A stretch of DNA of 64,000 nt from Trueperaceae bacterium. Lineage in GTDB: Bacteria > Deinococcota > Deinococci > Deinococcales > Trueperaceae. Below are positions 29,172-39,716 of this stretch, piece after piece. Below the pieces are notes generated by a model. It was not told where the DNA came from. It searched no databases and saw only the letters and a list, made by a program, of their open reading frames with translations. The DNA lies in the NCBI GenBank assembly GCA_036381035.1, contig DASVDQ010000109.1, positions 1 through 64,000 on the forward strand. Reading direction: 5' to 3'. The position numbers and the translations under genes were made by a program. Numbering within the stretch: position 1 is the stretch's first letter; each line of letters starts with the position of its first letter.

Positions 29172-30170
29172 CTACCGGGACGAGAACGTCTCCCCCGCCG
29201 CGACGGTGTGCGGCGGCACCACGGCGCCGGGCTCGACGGTGCAGTCGGTGAGCACGGCGTAGGGTCCCACGCTGGCGCCCTCGCCCACCGTCGTGGCGCC
29301 CAGCAGGTGGACGCCGGGGTGGAGCGTCACGTCGCGCGCCAGCCTCACGGCGTCGCCGAGGAACACCGTCTCCGGCGCCACCATCGTCACGCCGGCGAGG
29401 AGCCACGCGCGGCGCGCCCTGTCGCGCAGGGCCCTGTCGACGACGGCGAGCTCGGCCCTGTCGTTCGCCGCCAGGACCTCCTCGGGCGAGGCGGCCGCCA
29501 CGGCGCGGACCGGCAGGCCCTCGGCCCGGTAGATGTCGAGGAGCTCGGTGAGGTAGAGCTCGCCCTGGGCGTTGTCGCGCGAGAGCAGCCGGCAGCGCTC
29601 GAACACCCCGAGGTCGAAGGCGTAGAAGCCGCCGTTCACCTCGGCGATCGCCAGCTCGGCCGGGCCGGCGTCCTTGTGCTCGACGACGCGCTCGACGGCG
29701 CCGTCTGCCGCCCTCACGATCCGCCCCAGCCCCGCCGGGTCGGGCACCGTGGCCGTGAGGAGCGTCATGCCGGGCCCCTCGCCGTGGGCGTCCACCAGGC
29801 GCCGCAGGGTCTCGCTGGTGACGAGCGGCGCGTCGCCCACGAGCACGAGCACGGTGCCGCGCTCGCCCGGCGCGAACGCGGCCAGCACCTGCTCCTCGGC
29901 CTGCGCCAGGGCGTGGCCGGTGCCGAGGAGCTCCCGCTGCTCGGCGAACACCAGCCCGCCTCCCGCGGACCGCGCGGCGAAGCGCTCCCTCACCTGCTCG
30001 CCCAGGTGGCCGATCACGACCACCACGCGCCTGGGGGCGAGCGGGTCCACGGCGCGCAGCACGTGCTCGAGGAGAGGAGCGCCGGCGACCTCGTGCAGGA
30101 CCTTGTGGCGCGAGGAGCGCATCCGCGTCCCCGCCCCGGCGGCGAGGACGACGACGGCGAGGGGGTTCAC
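29172..30170 (-). CDS. GlmU-like nucleotidyltransferase with shortened beta-helix
   Basis: N-acetylglucosamine-1-phosphate uridylyltransferase-type protein, 332 residues. The Rossmann-like domain is complete: VVVLAAGAGTRMRSSRHKVLHEVAG, ELLGTGHALAQA, LVLVGDAPLV and EVNGGFYAFD. Only about five hexapeptide turns follow (GVTMVAPETVFLGD to GAVVPPHTVAAG), so the acetyltransferase half of full GlmU (about 455 residues), with its catalytic histidine, is missing. The next gene is only 75 bases away, so no second fragment is hidden. GTG 30170 overlaps the lgt stop. Either a separate enzyme acetylates glucosamine 1-phosphate, or this protein has another sugar nucleotide role. Confidence 0.85.
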   Translation of the reverse strand: MNPLAVVVLAAGAGTRMRSSRHKVLHEVAGAPLLEHVLRAVDPLAPRRVVVVIGHLGEQVRERFAARSAGGGLVFAEQRELLGTGHALAQAEEQVLAAFAPGERGTVLVLVGDAPLVTSETLRRLVDAHGEGPGMTLLTATVPDPAGLGRIVRAADGAVERVVEHKDAGPAELAIAEVNGGFYAFDLGVFERCRLLSRDNAQGELYLTELLDIYRAEGLPVRAVAAASPEEVLAANDRAELAVVDRALRDRARRAWLLAGVTMVAPETVFLGDAVRLARDVTLHPGVHLLGATTVGEGASVGPYAVLTDCTVEPGAVVPPHTVAAGETFSSR

Positions 30171-31066
30171 CTCGCCTCGGCAGGGCGCCTCGCCCGGTCC
30201 CGCTCCGGGGCCGTGAGCAGCATGTAGAGGGCGATGAGCACGATGGGGATGCTGGCGAGCTGCGTGTAGGTGAAGAGCCCCACGCCCGCCTGGTCGTTCA
30301 GGTAGACCTGCCACGGCAGCGGGTTGTCGCGGAACGGCTCCTCGATCACGCTGCGCAGCACCGAGTACCACAGGACGAACAGCCAGAACACGTTGCCGGC
30401 CGGCCGGTCGCGGCGCAGGGCCCAGGCGACGATGAACAGCAGGACGAACCCGACGAGGAAGCCGTAGAGCTGGGTGAAGTGCACCACGCACGGCTCGCCG
30501 GCGGGGACCGACGCGCACGCCGGCGGCGCGAACTGCCACAGGTCCCGACCGAAGACCGCGCGGCCGAAGGCGCCGAAGGTCTCGCTGCCCGCCTCCGGCC
30601 AGCGGAAGCCGATCGCCCAGTCGGTGAGCCGGCCGCCCGTGTCGGTGCCGTTCATGATGTTGCCGATGCGACCGCCCATGATGCCCAGCACGCCCACGGG
30701 GGTCATGACGTCCAGGTAGGCCCACACGTTCAGCCCGTGGCGTCGGCAGTAGAGCCAGGCCGCGAGCACCACGCCCAGCACGCCGCCGTGGATGCTGATG
30801 CCGCCCTCCCACACCTTGAAGACGTCTACCCAGTCGCCGCCGGGACCGAAGTAGGCGGCGGGGCTGGTGAGCACGTAGACGAGTCGCGCCCCCACCACGC
30901 CCGCGATCACGAGCCACAGGGCCATGTCGAGCAGCCGGTCGGTGTCCAGACCCCGGCGCTCCGCCGCCCGCAGGCCCCAGGAGGCGCCGACCAGCACGCC
31001 GAGGGCGATCAGCAGCCCGTACCACCGGACGGCCAACGGCCCTATCTGGACGAAGATCGGATCCAT
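30167..31066 (-). CDS. lgt: Prolipoprotein diacylglyceryl transferase
   Basis: The inner-membrane enzyme that attaches diacylglycerol to lipobox cysteines. The 299 residues have about seven membrane segments, beginning IGPLAVRWYGLLIALGVL. It carries GGISIHGGVLG and the Lgt signature GGRIGNIMNG; near the C-terminus is VIEEPFRDNPLP. AAGGAG lies eight bases before ATG. A substrate in this window is the RlpA lipoprotein at 37.9-38.5 kb. It overlaps glmU-like by four bases. Confidence 0.96.
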   Translation of the reverse strand: MDPIFVQIGPLAVRWYGLLIALGVLVGASWGLRAAERRGLDTDRLLDMALWLVIAGVVGARLVYVLTSPAAYFGPGGDWVDVFKVWEGGISIHGGVLGVVLAAWLYCRRHGLNVWAYLDVMTPVGVLGIMGGRIGNIMNGTDTGGRLTDWAIGFRWPEAGSETFGAFGRAVFGRDLWQFAPPACASVPAGEPCVVHFTQLYGFLVGFVLLFIVAWALRRDRPAGNVFWLFVLWYSVLRSVIEEPFRDNPLPWQVYLNDQAGVGLFTYTQLASIPIVLIALYMLLTAPERDRARRPAEAR

Positions 31067-31087
31067 ATCCGCTCCTTCTCGGCCGCG

Positions 31088-31573
31088 TCAGCCGCCGAAG
31101 AACCTCGGGAAAGCCACGAACCCAATCACTACCATGATGACGAGCTTCGCCACCGCCCCGCCCAGGGTCCCGACGAAGGCGCCGATGCCCGACCTGAACG
31201 ACTCGCTCAGCTCGCGCCCCGCGAGCAGCTCGGCGAGGACGGCGCCCGCCAGCGCCCCGACCAGGAAGCCGAACGGCGGGAACACCAACAGCCCGACGAA
31301 GGAGCCCAAGACCCCGCCCCACACCCCGGCGCGGCTGGCGCCGAAGCGCTTGGAGCCCAGCCAGGTGCCCGCGACGTCGACGAGCTGGGAGAGCACGGTC
31401 AGGAAGCTGACGTAGACGAGGGGCTGCACGCCGAAGCGCTCGTAGCCCATGATCAGCGCCGCGACGACGGCGCCGGCCAGCGCGATGGGCACCCCTGGCA
31501 GCACGGGCACGATCACGCCGACGAGGGCCACGACGTAGGCGACGAGGAAGACGGCGAAGGCGAGGACGGTCAC
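31088..31573 (-). CDS. DUF456 family membrane protein
   Basis: A 161-residue membrane protein of the DUF456 family, function unknown. It has an N-terminal membrane segment, then the conserved GVIVPVLPGVPIALAG motif, then glycine-zipper-like segments (GVWGGVLGSFVGLLVFPPFG and GALAGAVLAELL). GTG 31573 is chosen because TAGACT (31589-31584) lies ten bases upstream and the residues further back are not membrane-like. It lies just upstream of lgt. Confidence 0.8.
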   Translation of the reverse strand: MTVLAFAVFLVAYVVALVGVIVPVLPGVPIALAGAVVAALIMGYERFGVQPLVYVSFLTVLSQLVDVAGTWLGSKRFGASRAGVWGGVLGSFVGLLVFPPFGFLVGALAGAVLAELLAGRELSESFRSGIGAFVGTLGGAVAKLVIMVVIGFVAFPRFFGG

Positions 31574-31722
31574 GGCGCTGACGAGTCTAGTGCGCGCTCG
31601 CCCGCGGCGCCAGGGTCCGTGGGGACACGCCGGGACGCGCCCGCTCGCCGCGCCAGGGACCACGGGTCGCGCCGGAGCCCACCGGCGCCCGGCGGCGCCC
31701 TGGCCAAGCGGGGTGAGGCGCC

Positions 31723-32223
31723 TCAGCTATGCCAGGTCTCGGGGGCCGCCTGGGGCTCGCCCCTTATCACGTCGACCGCGTGGGGCAGGGTCTCGAGGAC
31801 GGCGGCCAGCGACTCGGCGGCCGCGCCGGGGCTGCCGGGCAGGTTGAGGATCAGGGTCTGGCGGCGCACGCCCGCCACGCCGCGCGACAGGGCGGCGACC
31901 TTGTTCCGCGCCGCGCCGATCGTGCGCATCAGCTCGGGGAGGCCGGGCACGCGCCGCTCGATGACCTCCTCGGTAGCTTCCGGCGTCCTGTCCTTCTTCG
32001 ACAGGCCGGTGCCGCCGGTCGTGAGCACGAGGTCGACGCCGTCCTGGTCGGCCCATAGGCGCAGGCGGGCGCGGATGAGCGCCTGCTCGTCCGGCACGAC
32101 CTGGTAGTCGACCTCGACGAAGGGCCCGGTCTTCAGCACCTGGCGTATCGCCTGGGCGCTGCCGTCCTCGCGCTTACCGGCCGCGACCGAGTCGGAGACG
32201 GTAAGGATCGCCGTCCTCACCAT
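31723..32223 (-). CDS. MoaB/Mog-type molybdopterin protein
   Basis: A 166-residue molybdopterin adenylyltransferase-type protein that activates molybdopterin before Mo insertion. Motifs: [18 protein letters not shown], the substrate-binding [21 protein letters not shown], and [18 protein letters not shown]. The ATG has TAGAGT (32235-32230) six bases upstream, a leaderless layout. MogA and MoaB cannot be separated with confidence from sequence alone. No other molybdenum cofactor genes are in the window. Confidence 0.9.
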   Translation of the reverse strand: MVRTAILTVSDSVAAGKREDGSAQAIRQVLKTGPFVEVDYQVVPDEQALIRARLRLWADQDGVDLVLTTGGTGLSKKDRTPEATEEVIERRVPGLPELMRTIGAARNKVAALSRGVAGVRRQTLILNLPGSPGAAAESLAAVLETLPHAVDVIRGEPQAAPETWHS

Positions 32224-32372
32224 GCCGGCACTCTACTGCCCCCGCCCCGGCGCGCGAGAGGACCTTGCCACAACGCGCTCCAGCGCGGCTCCGCGGCCGC
32301 TACCGCGCGCGGTAACCTACCGTGTCTGCTGGCCGGCTGCGTGCGCACCGGCGGTTACGGAGGTACTAGCCC

Positions 32373-33605
32373 TTGAAGATCCACGAGTACCAGGCCAAGG
32401 AGCTGCTCGCGCCGTTCGGCGTGGCGGTGCCCCGCGGTCGCCCCGCCGCGACCCCGGAGGAGGCCGCCGCGGCCGTGAGGCCGCTCGTCGAGGAGAGCGG
32501 CGACCCCGTCGTCGTCGTGAAGGCCCAGATCCACGCCGGCGGGCGCGGCAAGGGCACCTTCGTGGAGCACGCCGGCCTGCGCGGCGTCAACGTCGTCACA
32601 GACGGCGTCTCCGGCGGGATCGAGGCGGCCGAGAGGCGGGTGCGCGAGCTGGCCGAGAGGATGCTGGGCTCCACCCTCGTCACCGTCCAGACCGGCCCCG
32701 GCGGCAAGCAGGTGAACAGGCTCTACGTCGAGCAGGGCATGGACATCGCGCGCGAGCTGTACCTCTCCGTGGTGCTGGACCGCTCCGTGGGCCGCAACGT
32801 CGTCATGGTCTCCACCGAGGGCGGCATGGACATCGAGCAGGTGGCCGCCGAGACGCCCGAGAAGATCGTCAGGGTCGCCATCGACCCGCTCCTCGGCCTG
32901 GCCGACTACCAGGCCCGCGCCCTGGCGTTCGCGCTCGGGCTCTCCGGCGACGCTCACAAGCGCTGCGCGGCGCTGCTCAAGGCCGTGGCGCGCGCCGCCG
33001 TCGAGCTCGACACCGACCTCCTCGAGGTGAACCCGCTCGTCGTCACCGCTCAGGGCGAGGTCGTGGCCCTCGACGCCAAGGTCAGCTTCGACTCCAACGC
33101 GCTCTTCCGTCACCCCGAGTACGCGAGCCTGCGCGACCTCAGCGAGGAGGACCCCGCCGAGGTCGAGGCGAGCCGCTACGGCCTCTCGTTCATCAAGCTC
33201 GACGGCAACATCGGCTGCCTCGTCAACGGCGCCGGCCTGGCCATGGCGACGATGGACACGATCAAGCAGGTCGGCGGCGAGCCGGCGAACTTCCTCGACG
33301 TGGGCGGCAGCGCCACCGAGGAGAACGTGACGGCGGCGTTCAAGATCATCACGCGCGACCCCAACGTGAAGGGCATCTTCGTCAACATCTTCGGGGGGAT
33401 CATGAAGGGCGACACGATCGCGAACGGCGTCGTGGCCGCCGTCAAGCAGGTGGGCCTGAAGGTGCCGCTGGTCGTGCGGCTCGAGGGCACCAACGCCGAG
33501 CTGGGCAAGAGGATCATCGACGAGTCGGGCCTCAACGTCGTCAGCGCCACCGACATGAAGGACGGCGCGCGCAAGGTCGTCGAGCTGGCCGGGGGCGCGG
33601 CGTGA
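32373..33605 (+). CDS. sucC: Succinate-CoA ligase, beta subunit
   Basis: The ATP-grasp subunit of succinyl-CoA synthetase in the TCA cycle. The 410 residues begin [16 protein letters not shown] and show [26 protein letters not shown], the nucleotide-binding [22 protein letters not shown] split by the central domain, GGSATEENV and [12 protein letters not shown]. It starts at TTG 32373, eight bases after GGAGGT. A TAACCT at 32313 may be the -10 box. It overlaps sucD by four bases. Confidence 0.96.
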   Translation: MKIHEYQAKELLAPFGVAVPRGRPAATPEEAAAAVRPLVEESGDPVVVVKAQIHAGGRGKGTFVEHAGLRGVNVVTDGVSGGIEAAERRVRELAERMLGSTLVTVQTGPGGKQVNRLYVEQGMDIARELYLSVVLDRSVGRNVVMVSTEGGMDIEQVAAETPEKIVRVAIDPLLGLADYQARALAFALGLSGDAHKRCAALLKAVARAAVELDTDLLEVNPLVVTAQGEVVALDAKVSFDSNALFRHPEYASLRDLSEEDPAEVEASRYGLSFIKLDGNIGCLVNGAGLAMATMDTIKQVGGEPANFLDVGGSATEENVTAAFKIITRDPNVKGIFVNIFGGIMKGDTIANGVVAAVKQVGLKVPLVVRLEGTNAELGKRIIDESGLNVVSATDMKDGARKVVELAGGAA

Positions 33606-34534
33606 GCCCGCTGATCGGCCGCGAGACGCGCCTGCTCGTCCAGGGCATGGGCGGCGCCGGCACGTTCCACACCGACAGGTCGATCGCCTACGGCACGAAC
33701 GTCGTGGCCGCGGTCCGCCCGGGCAAGGGCGGCCAGGGCGTGCGCTTCACGGGAGAGACCGACCACTCCGGCGTGCCGGGCCGGCCGGACAGCTACGACG
33801 TCGAGGTGCCGAGCTTCGACACGGTCGCGCAGGCCGTGGCCGCCACCGGCGCCAACGCCAGCGTCGTCTTCGTCCCGCCGCCGTTCGCCGCCGACGCGAT
33901 CATGGAGGCCGCCGACGCCGGCCTGGAGCTGGTCGTGGCGATCACCGAGGGCATCCCGATCGCGGACATGGTGCGCGTCAAGCGCTTCCTCGAGGGCAAG
34001 CGCACCCGCCTCATCGGCCCGAACTGCCCCGGCCTCACCAAGCCTCGCGAGTGCAAGATCGGCATCATGCCCGGCTACATCCACGCGCCCGGCAAGGTGG
34101 GGGTCGTCAGCCGCTCCGGCACCCTCACGTACGAGGCCGTCAAGCAGCTCACCGACAACGGCCTCGGCCAGACCCTCGCCGTGGGCATCGGCGGGGACCC
34201 CGTGAACGGCACCAGCTTCATCGACATGCTGCGGGTGTTCGAGGACGACCCGGAGACCGAGGCCGTGCTGATGATCGGCGAGATCGGCGGCTCCGCCGAG
34301 GAGGAGGCCGCGGCCTGGATCAGGGAGCACGTCAGCAAGCCCGTGGCGGCGTTCATCGCCGGCACCACGGCGCCGCCCGGCAAGCGCATGGGCCACGCCG
34401 GCGCGATCATCTCCGGAGGGTCGGGCACCGCCGCCGAGAAGATCGCCGCCCTGGAGGCGGCGGGCGTGGTCGTGGCGCGCACGCCCTCCGAGATGGGCGA
34501 CGCCGTGCTCGAGGCGATCGGGCGGCGCGGCTGA
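33602..34534 (+). CDS. sucD: Succinate-CoA ligase, alpha subunit
   Basis: Partner of sucC. The 310 residues show the CoA-binding [11 protein letters not shown] (in place of the common QGFTGxQGTFH), [33 protein letters not shown], the [11 protein letters not shown] motif and the phosphohistidine loop [18 protein letters not shown]. The GTG start overlaps the sucC stop. The KIGIMPG segment and overall length are typical. Confidence 0.96.
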   Translation: MSPLIGRETRLLVQGMGGAGTFHTDRSIAYGTNVVAAVRPGKGGQGVRFTGETDHSGVPGRPDSYDVEVPSFDTVAQAVAATGANASVVFVPPPFAADAIMEAADAGLELVVAITEGIPIADMVRVKRFLEGKRTRLIGPNCPGLTKPRECKIGIMPGYIHAPGKVGVVSRSGTLTYEAVKQLTDNGLGQTLAVGIGGDPVNGTSFIDMLRVFEDDPETEAVLMIGEIGGSAEEEAAAWIREHVSKPVAAFIAGTTAPPGKRMGHAGAIISGGSGTAAEKIAALEAAGVVVARTPSEMGDAVLEAIGRRG

Positions 34535-34552
34535 GGTCGTCCCGCGCGCGCC

Positions 34553-35563
34553 GTGGCTAGCTACCGCGGGCGCTTCGCTCCCTCGCCGAGCGGCTGGCTG
34601 CACCTCGGCAACGCGCGCACGGCCCTGTTCGCCTGGGCCCGCGCCCGCGCCGCCGGCGGCGCGTTCGTCGTGCGCGTCGAGGACCTCGACGCCCCGCGCA
34701 CGCGTCCGGAGGCGGTCCTGGGGAACCTCGAGGAGCTGGCGTGGCTGGGCCTCGACTGGGACGAGGGGCCCGACCGCGGCGGACCGCACGCCCCCTACCT
34801 CCAGTCCCGACGCGGCCCCCTCTACGAGGCGGCGCTGGCGCGGCTGCTCGCGGCCGGCCACCTCTACGAGTGCTTCCTCACCCGCCGCGAGGTGGCCGAG
34901 CTGTCGAGCGGACCGCCCGGCGTCGACGACGCCGGCGAGGGCCGGCAGGACGCGCCCTCGCGCGTCTACGGCCCAGCACATCGCGAGCTGAACGACTCCG
35001 TGGCGCCCCGCCGTCGCGCCGAGGGCCGGAGACCCAGCCTGCGCTTCCGCGTCCCCGCGGGGACCGTCGAGTTCGACGACGCCGTCCAGGGACGCGTGAG
35101 CGTCGACCTCGCGTCCGCGGTGGGCGACTTCGTCGTCAGGCGCTCCGACGGGCAGGTCGCCTACCAGCTCGCCGTCGTCGTCGACGACCACGCGATGGGC
35201 GTCACCGAGGTCGCGCGCGGCGCCGACCTGCTGCAGAGCACGGCGGCGCAGCTCGTCCTCTACCGGGCGCTGGGGCTGACGCCGCCGGCCTTCGCCCACG
35301 TCGGCCTGCTCCTCGGCGAGGACGGCGAGAAGCTCTCGAAGCGCGGCGGCGCCCTCTCCCTCCACGAGCTGCGCCGCGCCGGCGCCGAGCCCGCCGCGGT
35401 CCTCGGGCTGCTGGCGCACACGCTCGGCTGGACCGAGGGACCCGAGCCGACGACCACGCGCGAGCTGCTCGCGTCGCTCGGTCCCGGCCCGGTGAAGGCG
35501 CCCGCCGGGCCCGTGCGCCTGGCCACGGCGGACCTCGCGCGTCTGAGCGGCGTAGACTCCTGA
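34553..35563 (+). CDS. gluQ: Glutamyl-Q-tRNA(Asp) synthetase
   Basis: A 336-residue truncated glutamyl-tRNA synthetase that charges queuosine 34 of tRNA-Asp instead of a tRNA 3' end. It has the class I HIGH-like motif APSPSGWLHLGNARTALFAW, RVEDLDAPRTRP, and the KMSKS-like EKLSKRGGALSLHEL, and stops before an anticodon-binding domain. The zinc motif seen in many GluQ proteins is reduced to one cysteine (LYECFL). The start GTG is 18 bases after sucD. It touches trpB (3 bases). Length and missing C-terminal domain argue against ordinary GltX. Confidence 0.9.
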   Translation: MASYRGRFAPSPSGWLHLGNARTALFAWARARAAGGAFVVRVEDLDAPRTRPEAVLGNLEELAWLGLDWDEGPDRGGPHAPYLQSRRGPLYEAALARLLAAGHLYECFLTRREVAELSSGPPGVDDAGEGRQDAPSRVYGPAHRELNDSVAPRRRAEGRRPSLRFRVPAGTVEFDDAVQGRVSVDLASAVGDFVVRRSDGQVAYQLAVVVDDHAMGVTEVARGADLLQSTAAQLVLYRALGLTPPAFAHVGLLLGEDGEKLSKRGGALSLHELRRAGAEPAAVLGLLAHTLGWTEGPEPTTTRELLASLGPGPVKAPAGPVRLATADLARLSGVDS

Positions 35564-35566
35564 CCC

Positions 35567-36840
<1,274 letters not shown>

Positions 36841-36844
<4 letters not shown>

Positions 36845-37725
36845 GCGGCGGCGCCGACGGCGGGAGCGGGCCCGCGGGCGCGCGCGGCGGGACGGGCCCG
36901 GTGGAGCGGGGCACGACCGACGGGGGGACGAGCGCAGGCGGCGGCGTCGCCCGCATCGAGGCGGCGTTCGACGCGGCCGGGCGCGAGGGACGAGCGGCGT
37001 TCGTCCCCTACCTCACCGCCGGCTTCCCCGACCGCGAGGGCTTCCTGGGCCACGCCGAGGCCCTGCTGGAGCACGGCGACCTCCTCGAGGTCGGGCTGCC
37101 GTTCTCAGACCCCCTGGGCGACGGGCCGACGGTCCAGCGCGCCTCGGAGCGGGCGCTGGCGGCCGGGGTCGGCGCGCCGGAGACCCTCGAGCTCGTCGCC
37201 GCCCTGCGCCGGCGGACCGACAAGCCGCTCGTCGTGATGTCGTACTACAACCCCATCTACTGCTACCCCGGCGGCGAGGCCGGCTTCGTGGACGACCTGA
37301 GGGCTGCTGGCGGCGACGGCATGATCCTCCCCGACCTGCCGCCCGACGAGGGCGAGTCGCTGATCGCCGCCGCCAGGAGGGCCGACCTCGGCACCGTGTT
37401 CCTCGCCGCCCCCACGTCAACCGACGAGCGCCTGGCGCTGGTGGCGGGGGCCTGCCGCGGCTTCGTCTACGCCGTCAGCGTCACGGGCGTCACGGGCGTG
37501 CGCGACAGCCTCCCGCCCGAGCTCGAGGAGCTCGTCGCCAGGACGCGGTCCGCGGGCGGCCGGAACGTGGCCGTGGGGTTCGGGGTGGCCAGCGCCGCGA
37601 CGGCGCGCCGCGTCGCCCGCGTGGCCGACGGCGTCGTCGTGGGCTCGGCGATCGTCAGGGCCGTCGAGGAGGGCAGGGACCTCAGTGAGCTGGCGCGCGA
37701 GCTGCGCGCGGGCTGCGAGCGCTGA
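36841..37725 (+). CDS. trpA: Tryptophan synthase alpha subunit
   Basis: Cleaves indole-3-glycerol phosphate to indole. The 294 residues start with a 35-residue Gly/Ser/Thr-rich leader not usual for TrpA, then the TIM barrel: [14 protein letters not shown], the catalytic Glu in [19 protein letters not shown], catalytic Asp in [23 protein letters not shown] and [10 protein letters not shown]. The ATG overlaps the trpB stop. A later start near 36949 (GTC GCC CGC) lacks a start codon, so the leader is probably translated. Confidence 0.96.
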
Positions 37726-37868
37726 CGCGGGCGAGCCGGTTCGCGGGCCGGCGGGACGCCGGTCGGGACGAGCCGCACGCGACCGCCGACCCCGAGCGTC
37801 CGGCGCGGTGTCCGCGCCCTCCGGTCACCGGCGCCGGCGGACCCGCCGGTCCTCCGGCGCAGCGGCCC

Positions 37869-38540
37869 TCAGTCGCCCAGAACCGTGACCTCGGAGCCGA
37901 CTACGGCGAACAGGTCGTAGGCGAGCAGGAGGTCCGCCGGCATGCCCGTCGGCACGTCCTGGCTCACGACGCGCACGACGATCGGCGGGCGCCCGGCGGG
38001 CGGCTCCAGCACCAGCAGCGTGCCGACGGGGTGGTAGCGGGACATCGCCTCGTAGCCCCTGAGCTTGCCGAAGGCCGCGACGCGCACCATCCCGGCCGGC
38101 AGGCTCATGACCTCGAGCCTCACGTCGGCCGTGCCCGCGCCCGTCATGCCGATCGCCTCGGCCGCCGCGCGCGAGAGGTCGATGACGCGGCCGGCCTTGA
38201 ACGGTCCCCTGTCGTTGATGCGCACGACGACGCTGCGGCCGTTGTCGAGGTTGAGGACGCGCACCAGCGTGCCGAACGGCAGCTCGCGATGAGCGGCCGT
38301 CAGCTGGCTCGGGTCGAAGACCTCGCCGCTGGCCGTGAGCCGCCCGGCGAAGCCCGGCCCGTACCACGAGGCCTTGCCCTCCTGAACCCGGAAGGGCGGC
38401 GCCTGGGTCTCGACGACGAAGGCGGTCGGCGTGGCGTCGGAGCGGGCCACCGCGGGCGCGCAGGCGGCGAACAGGAGCGTGCAGCCGAGCAGCGTCAGGG
38501 GGGCGAGGCGTCGTGACGAAGAGACCCGGCGCGCGTGCAC
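37869..38540 (-). CDS. RlpA-like lipoprotein
   Basis: A double-psi beta-barrel protein of the RlpA family, which cleave or bind naked glycan strands of peptidoglycan. The 223 residues start with a basic signal peptide ending in the lipobox FAAC (Cys27). The barrel follows: [51 protein letters not shown] and AAEAIGM. There is no SPOR domain; the C-terminus (about 150-223) is an unassigned beta-rich region. GTG 38540 is supported by TAACAT five bases upstream. Confidence 0.88.
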   Translation of the reverse strand: MHARRVSSSRRLAPLTLLGCTLLFAACAPAVARSDATPTAFVVETQAPPFRVQEGKASWYGPGFAGRLTASGEVFDPSQLTAAHRELPFGTLVRVLNLDNGRSVVVRINDRGPFKAGRVIDLSRAAAEAIGMTGAGTADVRLEVMSLPAGMVRVAAFGKLRGYEAMSRYHPVGTLLVLEPPAGRPPIVVRVVSQDVPTGMPADLLLAYDLFAVVGSEVTVLGD

Positions 38541-38591
38541 GACCGATGTTACTGGCACGCGCGCCGGGTCGGGTGTGAACGTCTTCCGGGC

Positions 38592-38762
38592 TCAGGCCCA
38601 GGTGCGCCGAGCGAGCTCCTTCTGGCACAGCACGAACGCCTCGTAGTCCTCGATCTCGGCGGTGCCGTCGGTGATGGCGGTCTCGCACTTGGAGATGATC
38701 TCGGACAGCTCCTCGTTGCTGTAGTACCGGATGGCTTCGGCCATCGGACGACTCTGTACCAT
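38592..38762 (-). CDS. Unrecognised 56-residue protein
   Basis: A small acidic protein, probably helical, containing YYSNEELSEIISKCE and VLCQKELARRTW, with two Cys. ATG 38762 has GAGGAG four bases upstream. An alternative ATG at 38744 would shorten it by six residues. It lies between rlpA and the divergent tatD. No family recognised. Confidence 0.65.
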   Translation of the reverse strand: MVQSRPMAEAIRYYSNEELSEIISKCETAITDGTAEIEDYEAFVLCQKELARRTWA

Positions 38763-38906
38763 CCTGCTCCTCGTTCCTGGTCGGCGATCGACCATCGCTC
38801 TCTGCGGCGCAAGGTAGCAGCGGCCTTCTTACAGAACTCTCACCCAACGGTCATCCGGGCCCGCCGTCCACCGCGGCTCGCGCAGCGGCGGCTATCGTGA
38901 GGCGCT

Positions 38907-39716
38907 ATGACCGATTCCCACTGCCACCTCACGCGGCTGGCCGACCCCGACGCCGCCGTGGACGGCGCGGGCCTGGCCTGGATCGTCACGGTGGGCACCT
39001 CGCTCGAGGACTCGCGCGCGGCCCTGGAGCTGGCGCGGCGCCTGCGCCGCGTGCGCGTGGCCGTCGGCGTGCACCCGAACGAGGCCTCGTACGCCCGCGA
39101 CCCCCGCGTGCGGCGCGGCCTCGCGGAGCTGGCCGCGGACCCGCTCGTGGTGGCCATCGGCGAAACGGGCTTCGACACGCACTGGCGGGAGGAGACGCTG
39201 GAGACGCAGCGCGCGGCCTTCGACTGGCACGCGGAGCTGGCCGAGAGGACGGGCAAGCCGCTGGTCCTCCACGTCAGGGACCGGCAGGGCGCCGAAGACG
39301 CCAGCCGCGCCGCGGCCGCCGCGATCAGGGAGGCCGGCGTGAGGCGCGGGGTGCTGCACTGCTTCAACGGCCACCTGGGCCTCATGGAGGCCGGCCTGGA
39401 GCTCGGCTGGCACGTCTCCTTCGCCGGCAACCTCACCTACAGGTCGTCCGCGGCGCTCCGCGAGGCGGCCCGCGCCGCGCCCGAGGACAGGCTGCTGGTC
39501 GAGACCGACAGCCCGTTCCTCTCCCCCGTCCCGCACCGCGGCGAGCCGAACACGCCGGCGCACGTGAGGCTCACGGCCGCCGCGCTCGCCGAGGCTCGCG
39601 GCGCCGACCCGGCCGCGCTGGAGGACGCGCTCGACGCGAACGCCGCCGCGCTGTTCGGCTGGGGCGCCGGCGTCGCGGGCGCCGGCGCCGCGGAGGGCGA
39701 CGGGGTGCCGCGGTGA
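38907..39716 (+). CDS. TatD-family metal-dependent hydrolase
   Basis: A TIM-barrel DNase-type hydrolase of 269 residues. Metal ligands appear in TDSHCHL, the AIGETGFD glutamate, LVLHVRD, RGVLHCFNGH and LLVETDSPFLSP. TatD proteins act as 3'-5' exonucleases on DNA or RNA or as D-tyrosyl-tRNA deacylases; the substrate is not evident. A Gly/Ala-rich tail follows residue 250. TATCGT lies eight bases before ATG. Its stop overlaps the next gene by four bases. Confidence 0.92.
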   Translation: MTDSHCHLTRLADPDAAVDGAGLAWIVTVGTSLEDSRAALELARRLRRVRVAVGVHPNEASYARDPRVRRGLAELAADPLVVAIGETGFDTHWREETLETQRAAFDWHAELAERTGKPLVLHVRDRQGAEDASRAAAAAIREAGVRRGVLHCFNGHLGLMEAGLELGWHVSFAGNLTYRSSAALREAARAAPEDRLLVETDSPFLSPVPHRGEPNTPAHVRLTAAALAEARGADPAALEDALDANAAALFGWGAGVAGAGAAEGDGVPR

